A DNA stretch of 40,642 nt from contig CAIQIE010000077.1 in NCBI GenBank assembly GCA_903871805.1, positions 1 to 40,642 on the forward strand, given 5' to 3'. A program made the translations under genes and the position numbers. Of the stretch, positions 24,701 to 33,500 are shown in pieces (the stretch's first letter is position 1; each line of letters begins with the position of its first letter). This DNA comes from an uncultured Planctomycetaceae bacterium (GTDB lineage: Bacteria; Planctomycetota; Planctomycetia; Planctomycetales; Planctomycetaceae). A model generated the notes under the pieces. The model was not told the DNA's origin. It searched no databases and saw only the letters and a list, made by a program, of their open reading frames with translations.

Positions 24701-26177
24701 GAATCGTATGTGTCCTGCCTGCACCCATGGTCAATATCACGTCACCCGGTTGAACGGAATAGTCTAATGTTGCCGGCACCTGGTCAAGATTCTTCACCAG
24801 GCTTGCCCGTCCACCGGCCGTCTTTATCGTTTGAATCAGCTGAATTGACGTTTCTAAGGCCTTCTCCTCACCGTCCTGCTCCCGAACAGACAGGACCGGC
24901 AGCACAAAGACCTCGTCAAATCTGCTCAGAGCCCTTGCAAAGTCTGGCATCAGAGTCGTTGCGCGACTGATCTGGTGGGGTTCGAACACCGCCACCAGCC
25001 TTCGGTCCGGAAATACAGCCCTTGCGGTTTCTGCAGTAGCCCGTACAGCTGTTGGGTGATGGGCATAGTCGTCAATCAGATCTGCGCCACGCCATGTCCC
25101 GCGATACTCAAATCGCCGACGCATTCCCGGGAATGTCGCCAGATGCTGCTGAATCACTGCCGCCGGTAGCCCCATTTGCCGGGCTGCCAGAAATGCCGCA
25201 GCCGCGTTTTGACAATTGTGAAGCCCCGGAACGGCCAGACGAATCGACCACGCGGCGCCAGTGGACTGCTGCAGGACAAAGGTTTGGCCGGAAAATCTGC
25301 AGTTATGCTTGCCAGACCCGATCGCAGATGGTCTTCGAGCCATGCCGGTTGCCTGCCGATGATTCAGGATTCCGAAGTCTGCATTTCGCCCCAAACCGAC
25401 GGCGTAGCTGATCACGGACGCACCGGATTTCCCGGCAATGGCGACGGAAACATCGCAGTCAGCATTGGTGATTACGGATCCTCCGGGCCTGACACGCTGC
25501 ACAAACTGGCTAAAGGAGGCTTCCATCTGCTGCAGGGAGCCGAACCAGTCAAAATGGTCTGGCTCGATACTGTTCAGCACGCAAATTGACGGTGAAAGAC
25601 TGAGGAACGAGTCGCGGTACTCGCAACTTTCAATCACTGCGGAATCCCATGTTTTTGGCAGCTCAGGGACATCTGAACCGCACAGTTCGCCGCCCAGATA
25701 ACGTGCTGCGGCTGCTCCACTCTGTGAAAGGATCCACCATAACATTCCGGCGGTTGTGGTTTTTCCATGCGTTCCCGCGACGCAGAGCTGGCGGCTCTGG
25801 GAAAAAAGATTCGCCAAGGCTTCTGGAAGGGTAAGAATACGGGGCGTCATGGCGGCGGCGTACTGAGCCTGTGGGGAATTGGCCGCGACAGCGATGGATC
25901 GCACCACCGTATCCTGATGGCGAATTGCCATGGAATGACAGGATTCCCAGGCAAACGTCTGCACCTGACCTGCCGAACGGTCATGCAACTGCTTCAGGGC
26001 GACAGAATCCTGATCTGAGCCTGCAACACGAACGCCTTGTTCCAGCAACAGTTCGCAAAGACTTTTCATGCCGGCGCCACAGATACCAAGTAAAAACCAG
26101 GTATTCTTGGTGGATTCAGCGGATTGTTCAGGCGGTGCCGGAAGAGCGAGCATGTTGCCATCCATGGCGGAAATCAT
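24657..26177 (-). CDS. murC: UDP-N-acetylmuramate--L-alanine ligase
   Basis: MurC adds L-alanine to UDP-MurNAc using ATP. The product shows the Mur ligase order. The N-terminal UDP-binding loop is FLLGICGAGMKSL (most MurC have GIGG-GM). The ATP loop is CVAGTHGKTTT; then VIESCEYRDSFL and NSIEPDHFDWF; and the C-terminal domain has RRFEYRG, IDDYAHHPTAV and VAVFEPHQISRA. ATG 26177 gives about 506 residues, and a TATATT element lies a few bases upstream. The frame is open to a GTG at 26258 with a GAGG site, which would add 27 residues. It heads the murC-murB-ddl cluster. A FixJ-type regulator gene is divergent upstream. Confidence 0.93.
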   Translation of the reverse strand: MISAMDGNMLALPAPPEQSAESTKNTWFLLGICGAGMKSLCELLLEQGVRVAGSDQDSVALKQLHDRSAGQVQTFAWESCHSMAIRHQDTVVRSIAVAANSPQAQYAAAMTPRILTLPEALANLFSQSRQLCVAGTHGKTTTAGMLWWILSQSGAAAARYLGGELCGSDVPELPKTWDSAVIESCEYRDSFLSLSPSICVLNSIEPDHFDWFGSLQQMEASFSQFVQRVRPGGSVITNADCDVSVAIAGKSGASVISYAVGLGRNADFGILNHRQATGMARRPSAIGSGKHNCRFSGQTFVLQQSTGAAWSIRLAVPGLHNCQNAAAAFLAARQMGLPAAVIQQHLATFPGMRRRFEYRGTWRGADLIDDYAHHPTAVRATAETARAVFPDRRLVAVFEPHQISRATTLMPDFARALSRFDEVFVLPVLSVREQDGEEKALETSIQLIQTIKTAGGRASLVKNLDQVPATLDYSVQPGDVILTMGAGRTHTIHDEIHRRLQRDTAA

Positions 26178-26258
26178 TGTCGGAACTGTCAATATAGCGA
26201 AATTTCCTAATCCTGTAACGGCTTTGCCTGGAATTCTGTCCGGGAGTGGACTTGTCAC

Positions 26259-26691
26259 AGGCCTCGAATAGAAAATCTGGATATTCTGGTGTTTAAATAA
26301 AATTTGAAGGTAGTGTTTTCCCTGCTGGAAGGCGAACTTTCAGGATCCTTCTGTTCAAGTGGGATGTCAGCTCTGCGGATTCCACAGGATTTTCACGCAA
26401 AAGTTGACCGAAAAATCTGCGTAGTTTTTGTGTTCCGGATTGGGTAGAAGAGGCGTCTTGAATTCAGGAAGCGGTGACCGTGAGTGATCGTCGTGGAGTT
26501 TCCGAGGCCTCATGAGGCTGGCCTGCACGGTGAACCAGATTCGCGCAGCGGGTTCAAGTTTCCGAAGTGGTCAGGGGCCAGGTCTTGTGAAATTACTGTG
26601 AGTTTTCGTCGAATTTCGTGTTGTACCGTGACAAATCAGGATTTCCAGGCCAACCGAAGGCTGCTTTGGTTCCTGCAGAAGGAAACTCAAG
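26259..26691. other. divergent intergenic region between murC and the response regulator
   Basis: Over 430 bases with no gene I can support. It is AT-rich at 26270-26320, where promoters for the murC cluster are expected. I see no strong inverted repeat. Confidence 0.45.
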
Positions 26692-27360
26692 ATGATTGAA
26701 AGTCAGACTCTGATGGCAGAGCCAATAGTGTCCGAAGGTACTGGCCGGCGATTGTATGTGGTGGACGACGATGCGAATGTCCTCGAAGTACTCCGGATTA
26801 TGTTTACGGACGCTGGATACGATGTTCAATCCTATGTGTCTGCGGTGCAGTTTGTTGATGAAGTGCCCACTTTGTCACCTGGAGTGGTGGTTACGGATTA
26901 CCGAATGGGGCAGGTAGACGGTCCCGAGGTTCAACGTCGCCTGTTGGAGCGTCAGAGTGATTTTCGAATGATTTTGATCACGGCATATCCACGTACCAGC
27001 CTTGCCGTCAGCGCGATGAAGTTGGGGGCCGTGACGGTTCTGGACAAGCCATTTGATCGGGTCGAGTTGCTGGCAGCAGTGCGCGAAGGATTTCAGCAGT
27101 TGCAGATTGCAGAGCGGGAGGAATTGACCTTGCCGCCGCTGTTGCCTGCCGGCGAAACCTATTTCAGCCGGCTTTCCCTCAGAGAAAAGCAGGTCATGCA
27201 GCTGGTCTACGAGGGCGATACGAATAAGGGGATTTCGATTCGGCTGGAGATCAGCATTAAAACCGTCGAGAAGCATCGGGCGAAAGCGATGAAGAAAATG
27301 AAGGTCACCTCAATCGCCAGTCTGGTACGGCTGATGGATCGAGAGCGAGATCAGCTGTAG
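26692..27360 (+). CDS. FixJ/NarL-type response regulator
   Basis: The 222-residue product has an intact receiver domain (acidic pair Asp25/Asp26 in YVVDDDAN, phospho-acceptor Asp69 in VVVTDYRM, Thr97 in LITAY, Lys119 in LDKPF). A LuxR-type helix-turn-helix follows (SLREKQVMQLV, then ISIKTVEKHRAKAMKKM, about 161-205). It would bind DNA when phosphorylated. No sensor kinase is nearby, so it is an orphan in this window. The ATG has AGGAAA at a suitable distance. It contrasts with the degenerate receiver at 5593-6174. Confidence 0.93.
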   Translation: MIESQTLMAEPIVSEGTGRRLYVVDDDANVLEVLRIMFTDAGYDVQSYVSAVQFVDEVPTLSPGVVVTDYRMGQVDGPEVQRRLLERQSDFRMILITAYPRTSLAVSAMKLGAVTVLDKPFDRVELLAAVREGFQQLQIAEREELTLPPLLPAGETYFSRLSLREKQVMQLVYEGDTNKGISIRLEISIKTVEKHRAKAMKKMKVTSIASLVRLMDRERDQL

Positions 27361-27646
27361 GCTTTTGACACAGTACTTCAGGACTTTCTGAAGACAGTAT
27401 TGAACAGGCTATCACCCGGGGACGGTGCATCCTGCGGGAACACCATCCCGAAGCGCTGGTTTCGAAAGCTCATGCCGCCTGAAGACCAACTGGCCGTGTA
27501 GCGAGGACTCAAGTTACGGCGAATGATCTCCCGCGTCCGTTGAAGTCGTTGCGAGTGCTTCGGGTTAGACTTTGTGGACGCAGCGAAAGGCAAATCGACA
27601 GTGCGTCATTTGAAGACGGGCGAGTCCAGTCAGTCTCCGGAAAGGG
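27361..27646. other. intergenic region between the response regulator and recG
   Basis: The 286 bases hold no supportable gene. A small hairpin CTTCAG / CTGAAG (27376-27393) just after the regulator stop could be a weak terminator but lacks a T-run. Confidence 0.35.
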
Positions 27647-29755
27647 CTACCCTGTCTGCGGCAGGTCGAACAGATTATCGAATCGATTCAGCACGATGGT
27701 ACGGAGTGCGTGAAATTCGGGCGCATCGAAGGAGCCGCTGTCGACCAGATCCTGGGCGATCTGTCGGGACAACTGGAGCAGCTTCAGATCCCGGACTGGA
27801 TCCGCAACACGCAGCGGCATAGCCCCGCTTTGCCGCAGACCAAGGATATCTCCCGGGCCCCGTAGCTCGGCGTCTTTTTCTGCCAGTTCAAAGCCATCGG
27901 ATGTTTTTTCCAGAGCGACAAGGCGGGTCAGCGCATCCGGGATGTCTGTTTCGGAAAAGAGGAAGCAGTACCCCTGAAATCGTCCGCGACAGATTCTGCC
28001 ACGCAGCTGATGCAGCTGAGCAAGCCCGAAGCGTTCGGCCTGCTGAATAATCATAATGGTGGCATTGGGCACGTTGACACCCACCTCGATGACGGTGGTT
28101 GAGACGAGCACATCGCTTTCATGATTTCGAAAGCGTTCCATCACGCCATGCCGCAGATCCCGATCCATCCGCCCATGCAGCAGGTCGACGCGGAGTCCTG
28201 CCAGTTCCGTTTTCTGCAGCTGTTTAAACACGTTCTCTGCGGACGCAAAGTCGTCTTCTGTCTGCCCTTCAACACGAGGACAGACGACGTAGGTCTGGCG
28301 TCCCAGCGCGACCTGCTGGCGCACGAATTCCCAGACCTTTGCCTGTTCCGGACTTCCGGTGATTCGAGATGTGATCACGCGCTGGCGTCCCGGCGGCAGA
28401 TCCCGAATAACGGACACATCGAGATCACCGAATTGTGTCAGACAGAGGCTTCTGGGAATCGGGGTCGCCGTCATCACCAGAATGTGCGGACTGTATTCGC
28501 CGACAAAAAAACCGGCGCGCTGTCGAACACCAAAACGATGCTGCTCGTCGACCACTGCCACGGCCAGATTTCGGAACTGGACGCTTTCCTGAATCAGCGC
28601 CTGAGTGCCGATGATCAATTGCAGACTGCCATCAGAGATTCCGGAAAGCATCTCGCGACGCTGCGCTGCAGGCAGGCCCCCCAGAAGCAGGCAGCGTTTG
28701 ACGCGACTTTCCTTCAGCAGTTCTTCGAAGGTTTCCCAGTGCTGGTTGGCGAGCACCTCGGTGGGCGCCATCAGCACAGCCTGGTGTCCAGCTGCGACTG
28801 CGGCCAGCATGATATAGACGGCGATGGCAGTCTTGCCGGCGCCGACATCGGCCTGCAGCAGTCGATGCATGGGCTGCTTCAGTTTCAGGTCGTTGACGAT
28901 ATCACGAATGGCCGCGTTCTGTCCTTCAGTGAACCGAAAATCAAACAGTCTGCGAATACGGGCATCGATCCGTGCTGAAACTTCGATGGGAACCGCCTTC
29001 AGACGCTGTGTCATGCGACGGCGGAGTGCCAGTGCCAGCTGAAATTCCAGAAGGTCATCCAGCAGGACGCGACGTCGGGCATCCTCCCACTGCTGCTTTC
29101 CGAGAGGAATGTGCAGGGCACGCAGAGCACTCGCAAGCTCGGGAAGCTGATGAGCAGCACGGAAGGCCCCAGGCAAAGGGTCTGAGACCAGATCGACGCA
29201 TTGTTCCGTCACGGCGCGTGTCATTCGCCGCATGCTTTCTATGCGAATGCCATCGGTCAGTGGATAACGTGGAAGCACCCCCGAGACGTTTTCCATGTCG
29301 TCTTCGGGGGCCAGAACGTACACCGTCGGATTGTTAAATTCCCAGCGCCCGGCACGACGCTGCGGTTTGCCATTGAAGACGAGACGGTCTCCGTCCCGGT
29401 ACTTTTTCAGCACCCATGGCTGATTGAACCACAGCCCGCGGACAAAATGTCCCTGACAGTTCAACAGGATTCCCGCCAGTGTGCGACCGCCATTCATCTG
29501 TCGGCAATCCCGATCAACGACGACGCCGTGAACGGACTGCACCAGGTCAGGCTGAAGCTGCGGAACGGGGCGGACGTCGCTGAAGTCGTGAATGTCACCA
29601 GGAAGGTGAAACAGTAGATCGCGGGCGGATTCGATTCCCAGGTTCTTCAGAAGTTCGGCACGTTGAGGCCCAACGCCGCGGACGTACTGCACGGGCATGG
29701 CGAGTCGATCGACGACCGCGGCGGGATTTGATTCAGGTTTTGGAGCATCGGACAT
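27647..29755 (-). CDS. recG: ATP-dependent DNA helicase RecG
   Basis: RecG remodels stalled replication forks and branch-migrates Holliday junctions. The 702-residue length is typical. The N-terminal wedge domain is visible (YVRGVGPQRAELLKNLGI and a FVRGLWFNQPWV-type OB fold). The helicase domains follow: LLQADVGAGKTAIA (near 302), APTEVLANQHWETF, VVDEQHRFGVRQR (near 400), VMTATPIPRSL, and the C-terminal LHGRMDRDLR, STTVIEVGVNVPNAT and LHQLRGRICRG. ATG 29755 is used; a TTG at 29770 with GGGGA upstream is an alternative. The neighbours are not functionally related. Confidence 0.97.
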   Translation of the reverse strand: MSDAPKPESNPAAVVDRLAMPVQYVRGVGPQRAELLKNLGIESARDLLFHLPGDIHDFSDVRPVPQLQPDLVQSVHGVVVDRDCRQMNGGRTLAGILLNCQGHFVRGLWFNQPWVLKKYRDGDRLVFNGKPQRRAGRWEFNNPTVYVLAPEDDMENVSGVLPRYPLTDGIRIESMRRMTRAVTEQCVDLVSDPLPGAFRAAHQLPELASALRALHIPLGKQQWEDARRRVLLDDLLEFQLALALRRRMTQRLKAVPIEVSARIDARIRRLFDFRFTEGQNAAIRDIVNDLKLKQPMHRLLQADVGAGKTAIAVYIMLAAVAAGHQAVLMAPTEVLANQHWETFEELLKESRVKRCLLLGGLPAAQRREMLSGISDGSLQLIIGTQALIQESVQFRNLAVAVVDEQHRFGVRQRAGFFVGEYSPHILVMTATPIPRSLCLTQFGDLDVSVIRDLPPGRQRVITSRITGSPEQAKVWEFVRQQVALGRQTYVVCPRVEGQTEDDFASAENVFKQLQKTELAGLRVDLLHGRMDRDLRHGVMERFRNHESDVLVSTTVIEVGVNVPNATIMIIQQAERFGLAQLHQLRGRICRGRFQGYCFLFSETDIPDALTRLVALEKTSDGFELAEKDAELRGPGDILGLRQSGAMPLRVADPVRDLKLLQLSRQIAQDLVDSGSFDAPEFHALRTIVLNRFDNLFDLPQTG

Positions 29756-30243
29756 GCGTGCAGTATACAAATCTGATCCCCGTATCGCGAAGACAAGTCA
29801 CTCCACCAGGTGAACTGTTTCAGGAGAATCAGCGATCGATGACCAACGCAATGAAAAACGGCGGCCGGAAAAATGATTCTGAAAAAAAAGAACGGGGCGT
29901 GGATCAGACGCCAAAATGTATCAGCGGGAGGCGTTATTTTGGGATATCGGGGGTGATTCCTCGCAACAGTGTGGGCAACGCGCGTAAACTTCAGAGTTAC
30001 ACGGTGCCGCGAGGCTCACCGGGATTCGTCAAACGAAAGATTGTGAGTGTCCCGGGGAAGATTACTTGTTTTTCGAAAAACAGGCTGTCAGAATAGGGAC
30101 GGTGAAGGTTTTTTGGCCACCCACAGGCCGGTCCGTTTTTTTTCGGAACGTCGTCAGTCGCTGACAAGGCTGATTTGCAGAACTATGCAATTTGAAATTC
30201 CTCAGGTATCCATCGCAGATTTGCGGTCACAGACAACTTACTT

Positions 30244-30272
30244 CCGTATCCGGCAGGTTTCTGCGGATACGG
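30244..30272 (+). promoter_or_regulatory. hairpin A in the putative gltB leader
   Basis: CCGTATCCG (30244-30252) pairs perfectly with CGGATACGG (30264-30272). Inside, CAG/CTG adds three pairs around a GTTT loop with one bulged G. It lies about 320 bases before gltB. Confidence 0.5.
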
Positions 30273-30355
30273 CTGAAGCGTGTGTGTGCGCGGTGCCGAA
30301 TTCGATTGCCTGTGTGGGTGTGAAATGCGCGGCCGCATCCAAACGGATACTCCTG

Positions 30356-30413
30356 CCACCTCGCTGACCCCCTCTTTTCTGTAAGTGTGTTGTGTGTCAG
30401 CGAGTTCTGGTGG
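30356..30413 (+). promoter_or_regulatory. hairpin B in the putative gltB leader
   Basis: CTCGCTGAC (30360-30368) pairs perfectly with GTCAGCGAG (30396-30404), with CCAC / GTGG extending the stem outside a 5-nt bulge. The 27-nt loop is pyrimidine- and GT-rich. Confidence 0.5.
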
Positions 30414-30492
30414 CGAAATCGATGCGCACGCCGAGCCGACCGGTTAAGTTGGCCAGCAATGACAATTTCTTCGGCTCATTCCGACTTTTGTG

Positions 30493-30531
30493 TCTGTCAG
30501 GATCGCTCTCAGCGTTCCTGGCAGTGACAGA
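30493..30531 (+). promoter_or_regulatory. hairpin C just upstream of the gltB ribosome site
   Basis: The outer stem TCTGTCA (30493-30499) / TGACAGA (30525-30531) encloses an inner stem GGATCGCT / AGCGTTCC with a CTC loop and one mismatch. It ends 21 bases before the AAGG ribosome site, a good place for translational control. Confidence 0.45.
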
Positions 30532-30564
30532 GAGTTCAGCGAAGTCACAATAAGGTTCCGATCC

Positions 30565-33500
30565 ATGGAAGATGTTCGCGGTAATCTGTACCCGGCCCCT
30601 TACCTTCCTCCGTATGGCGCTCCAAAAGCCACCGGTCTTTATGATCCGCAGTTTGAGCATGAAAACTGCGGTGTGGGCTTTGTGGCCCATATTAAAGGTG
30701 TGCGCAGTCACCAGATTGTGGACGATGCTGCCCGGATTCTTGGGCACATGGACCATCGCGGTGCCTGTGGTTGCGAATCCAATACCGGTGACGGCGCGGG
30801 AATGCTGACGGCACTGCCCCACAGGTTTCTTCAGCGAGTCGCGCTGGCCGAGCTGGGGGTTGAACTGCCGGCGGCCGGTCAATACGCCGCGGGCATTGTC
30901 TTTCTGCCGCAGGATCCGCAGCAGCGGGCCGAGTGTAAGCAGACCGTGGAACAACTGATTGCTCAGCAGGGGCAGACCTGCCTGGGCTGGCGAGTGCTGC
31001 CGGTGGATTACGACGCTGCCGACATTGGTCGCACCGCCCGCGCCTGTGCTCCGTTTATGGAAATGCTGCTGATCGGAGCGGCTCCGGGGTTGGCTCAGGA
31101 TGCCTTCGAACGGCAGCTGTTTATCATTCGCAAGCTGGCCAGCCATAAACTCCGTAACAGCAGTCTGTCGCAGGCCCTGCTCTTCTACATCTGCTCACTG
31201 TCCACCAAGCTGATCATCTATAAGGGAATGCTGACATCCTGGCAGGTGATGCCATTTTTCCCGGACCTCCAGGCTGCCGATTACGAGAGTCATCTGGCGA
31301 TGGTGCACTCGCGGTTTGCGACCAACACCTTCCCCAGCTGGGACAGGGCTCAGCCACTGCGATTTATGGCCCACAACGGCGAAATCAACACGGTCAAAGG
31401 CAATTCCAACTGGATGTTTGCTCGTCAGGGAATGATGAAAAGCGAACTCTTCGGCGAAGACATCCGCAAGCTGTTTCCCATTATCGAACCTCACACGTCC
31501 GATTCAGGTTGCTTCGATAACGCCTTGGAAATGCTGTATCATTCCGGGCGAACGCTGCAGGAAATTGTCATGATGATGGTGCCGGAAGCATGGCAGAATC
31601 ATCAGACAATGCCCGAATCAAAGCGCGCCTTTTACGAGTACTTTTCGGCACTGCAGGAACCGTGGGACGGCCCCGCGTCCATCTCCTTCACGGACGGACA
31701 CTATATCGGCGCAACGCTCGACCGAAACGGCCTGCGACCCAGCCGCTACTACGTCACCAAAGATGATCGCGTGATCATGGCCAGTGAAGTAGGCGTGCTG
31801 GAAATTGATCCAGAGAATGTCCTGACCAAAGGACGCCTGCAGCCCGGACGCATGTTCCTGGTGGACTTCGAACAGGGACGTATTATCGACGATGAAGAAC
31901 TGAAAGGCGAAGTGGCCTCCCGCCAGCCATGGCAGCAATGGGTCAGCGAACAGCGAATACGCCTGGAAGAACTGCCCCGCCGAACACCGCCGGAACGTCT
32001 GACCGGACAGGAACTGTTCAGCCGCATGCAGGCCTTCGGATACACCTCCGAAACCATGCAGTTCATGCTGCTGCCGCTGATTAAAGCCGACAAGGACCCG
32101 ATTGGTTCCATGGGCAACGACGCCGCGCTGGCCTGCCTCAGCGATCAGCCCCGTATGCTGTATGATTATTTCCACCAGATTTTCGCACAGGTGACCAACC
32201 CACCGATCGACTCGATCCGTGAAGAAGTCATTATGTCCCTCGAATGCTACATCGGCCCCGAAGGCAACCTGCTCGCCCCGGCCGCCGAAAGCGTTCACCG
32301 ACTTGCGATTCCCCATCCGATTCTGACAAACCATCAGATGGCAAATCTCAAGGGGATCAATCATGGCAACTGGAAATGTCGTGTCATCGACATCACCTAT
32401 CCGGTGTCAGAAGGTACGGACGGACTGCGACCCGCCCTGGATCGGATCTGCGCAGAAGCCCGCCAGGCGATCCGCGATGGCTACAGCCTGATTGTCCTTT
32501 CGGATCGTAAAATCAGCGCAGAACGAGTTCCAATCAGCTCGCTGATGGCAACCGGAACGGTTCATCATCATCTTGTGCGACACGAAGAACGCACCCAGAT
32601 CGGCCTGCTGGTGGAATCCGGCGAAGCCCGCGAAGTGCATCACTTCTGCCTGCTGATTGGTTATGGTGCGGACGCGGTAAATCCTTATCTGGCCCTGTAC
32701 GCCCTGCGACAGTCTCGACTGGACGGAAAACTTTCTGACGACTGGGATGATGATCGGATCGTGGCGGCCTATCGCTCCGGGGTGGCTCACGGCATGCTCA
32801 AAGTCATGGCCAAAATGGGCATCTCAACCCTGCAAAGCTACAAGGGGGCGCAGATCTTTGAAGCGCTTGGCCTCGCGACGGAAGTCGTGGACCTGTGTTT
32901 TGCCGGAACACCCAGTCGCATCAAAGGCGTCGGCTTCGATCTGCTCGCCCGCGAATCCCTGATGCGGCACCATATCGGGTTTCCGGAAAACCCGGACAGT
33001 ATCACGCCAGAGCTGCCAAACATGGGGCTTTATGCATGGCGACGCCATGGCGAAAAACATGCATGGAATCCCCATACCATCGGTCGTATTCAACAGGCTG
33101 CGCGACAGGGAGACAAGGCGGCCTACAAAGACTTCTCCAGCCTCGTCAATCGGGAAACAACACGCGCCTGTCATCTTCGCGGGTTGCTGAAGTTCCGCCC
33201 GGGGAAAGAGGTTCCGCTGGATGAAGTCGAATCGGCAGCAGAAATCGTCAAGCGGTTCTGCACAGGGGCCATGAGTTTCGGATCCATCTCCGCAGACTCC
33301 CACGAAGCACTTGCCATTGCCATGAACCGTATTGGCGGCAAAAGCAATACCGGCGAAGGGGGCGAGCGGTACGAGCGATTTGAACCGATGGAAAATGGCG
33401 ATTCGCGTCGGTCGGCCATCAAGCAGGTGGCCTCCGGCCGATTTGGTGTCACGTCCTGGTACCTGACCAACGCGGATGAACTGCAGATCAAGATTTCTCA

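Larger units (their letters stand above)
29771..30564. other. long intergenic region with structured gltB leader
   Basis: Nearly 800 bases without a convincing gene. A basic 85-codon open frame from ATG 29839 to 30096 has AGGAGA about 12 bases upstream but no family match, and I do not call it. The right half (30244-30531) holds three inverted repeats listed separately and is probably the glutamate synthase leader. Confidence 0.5.

Noticed and set aside
24970-24990. GGGGTTCGAACACC looks like a tRNA T-arm
   Set aside because: It lies inside murC, and no acceptor stem or anticodon arm can be folded around it.
29839-30096. Basic 85-codon frame between recG and gltB
   Set aside because: A purine-rich site lies about 12 bases upstream, but composition and lack of motifs do not support a gene.
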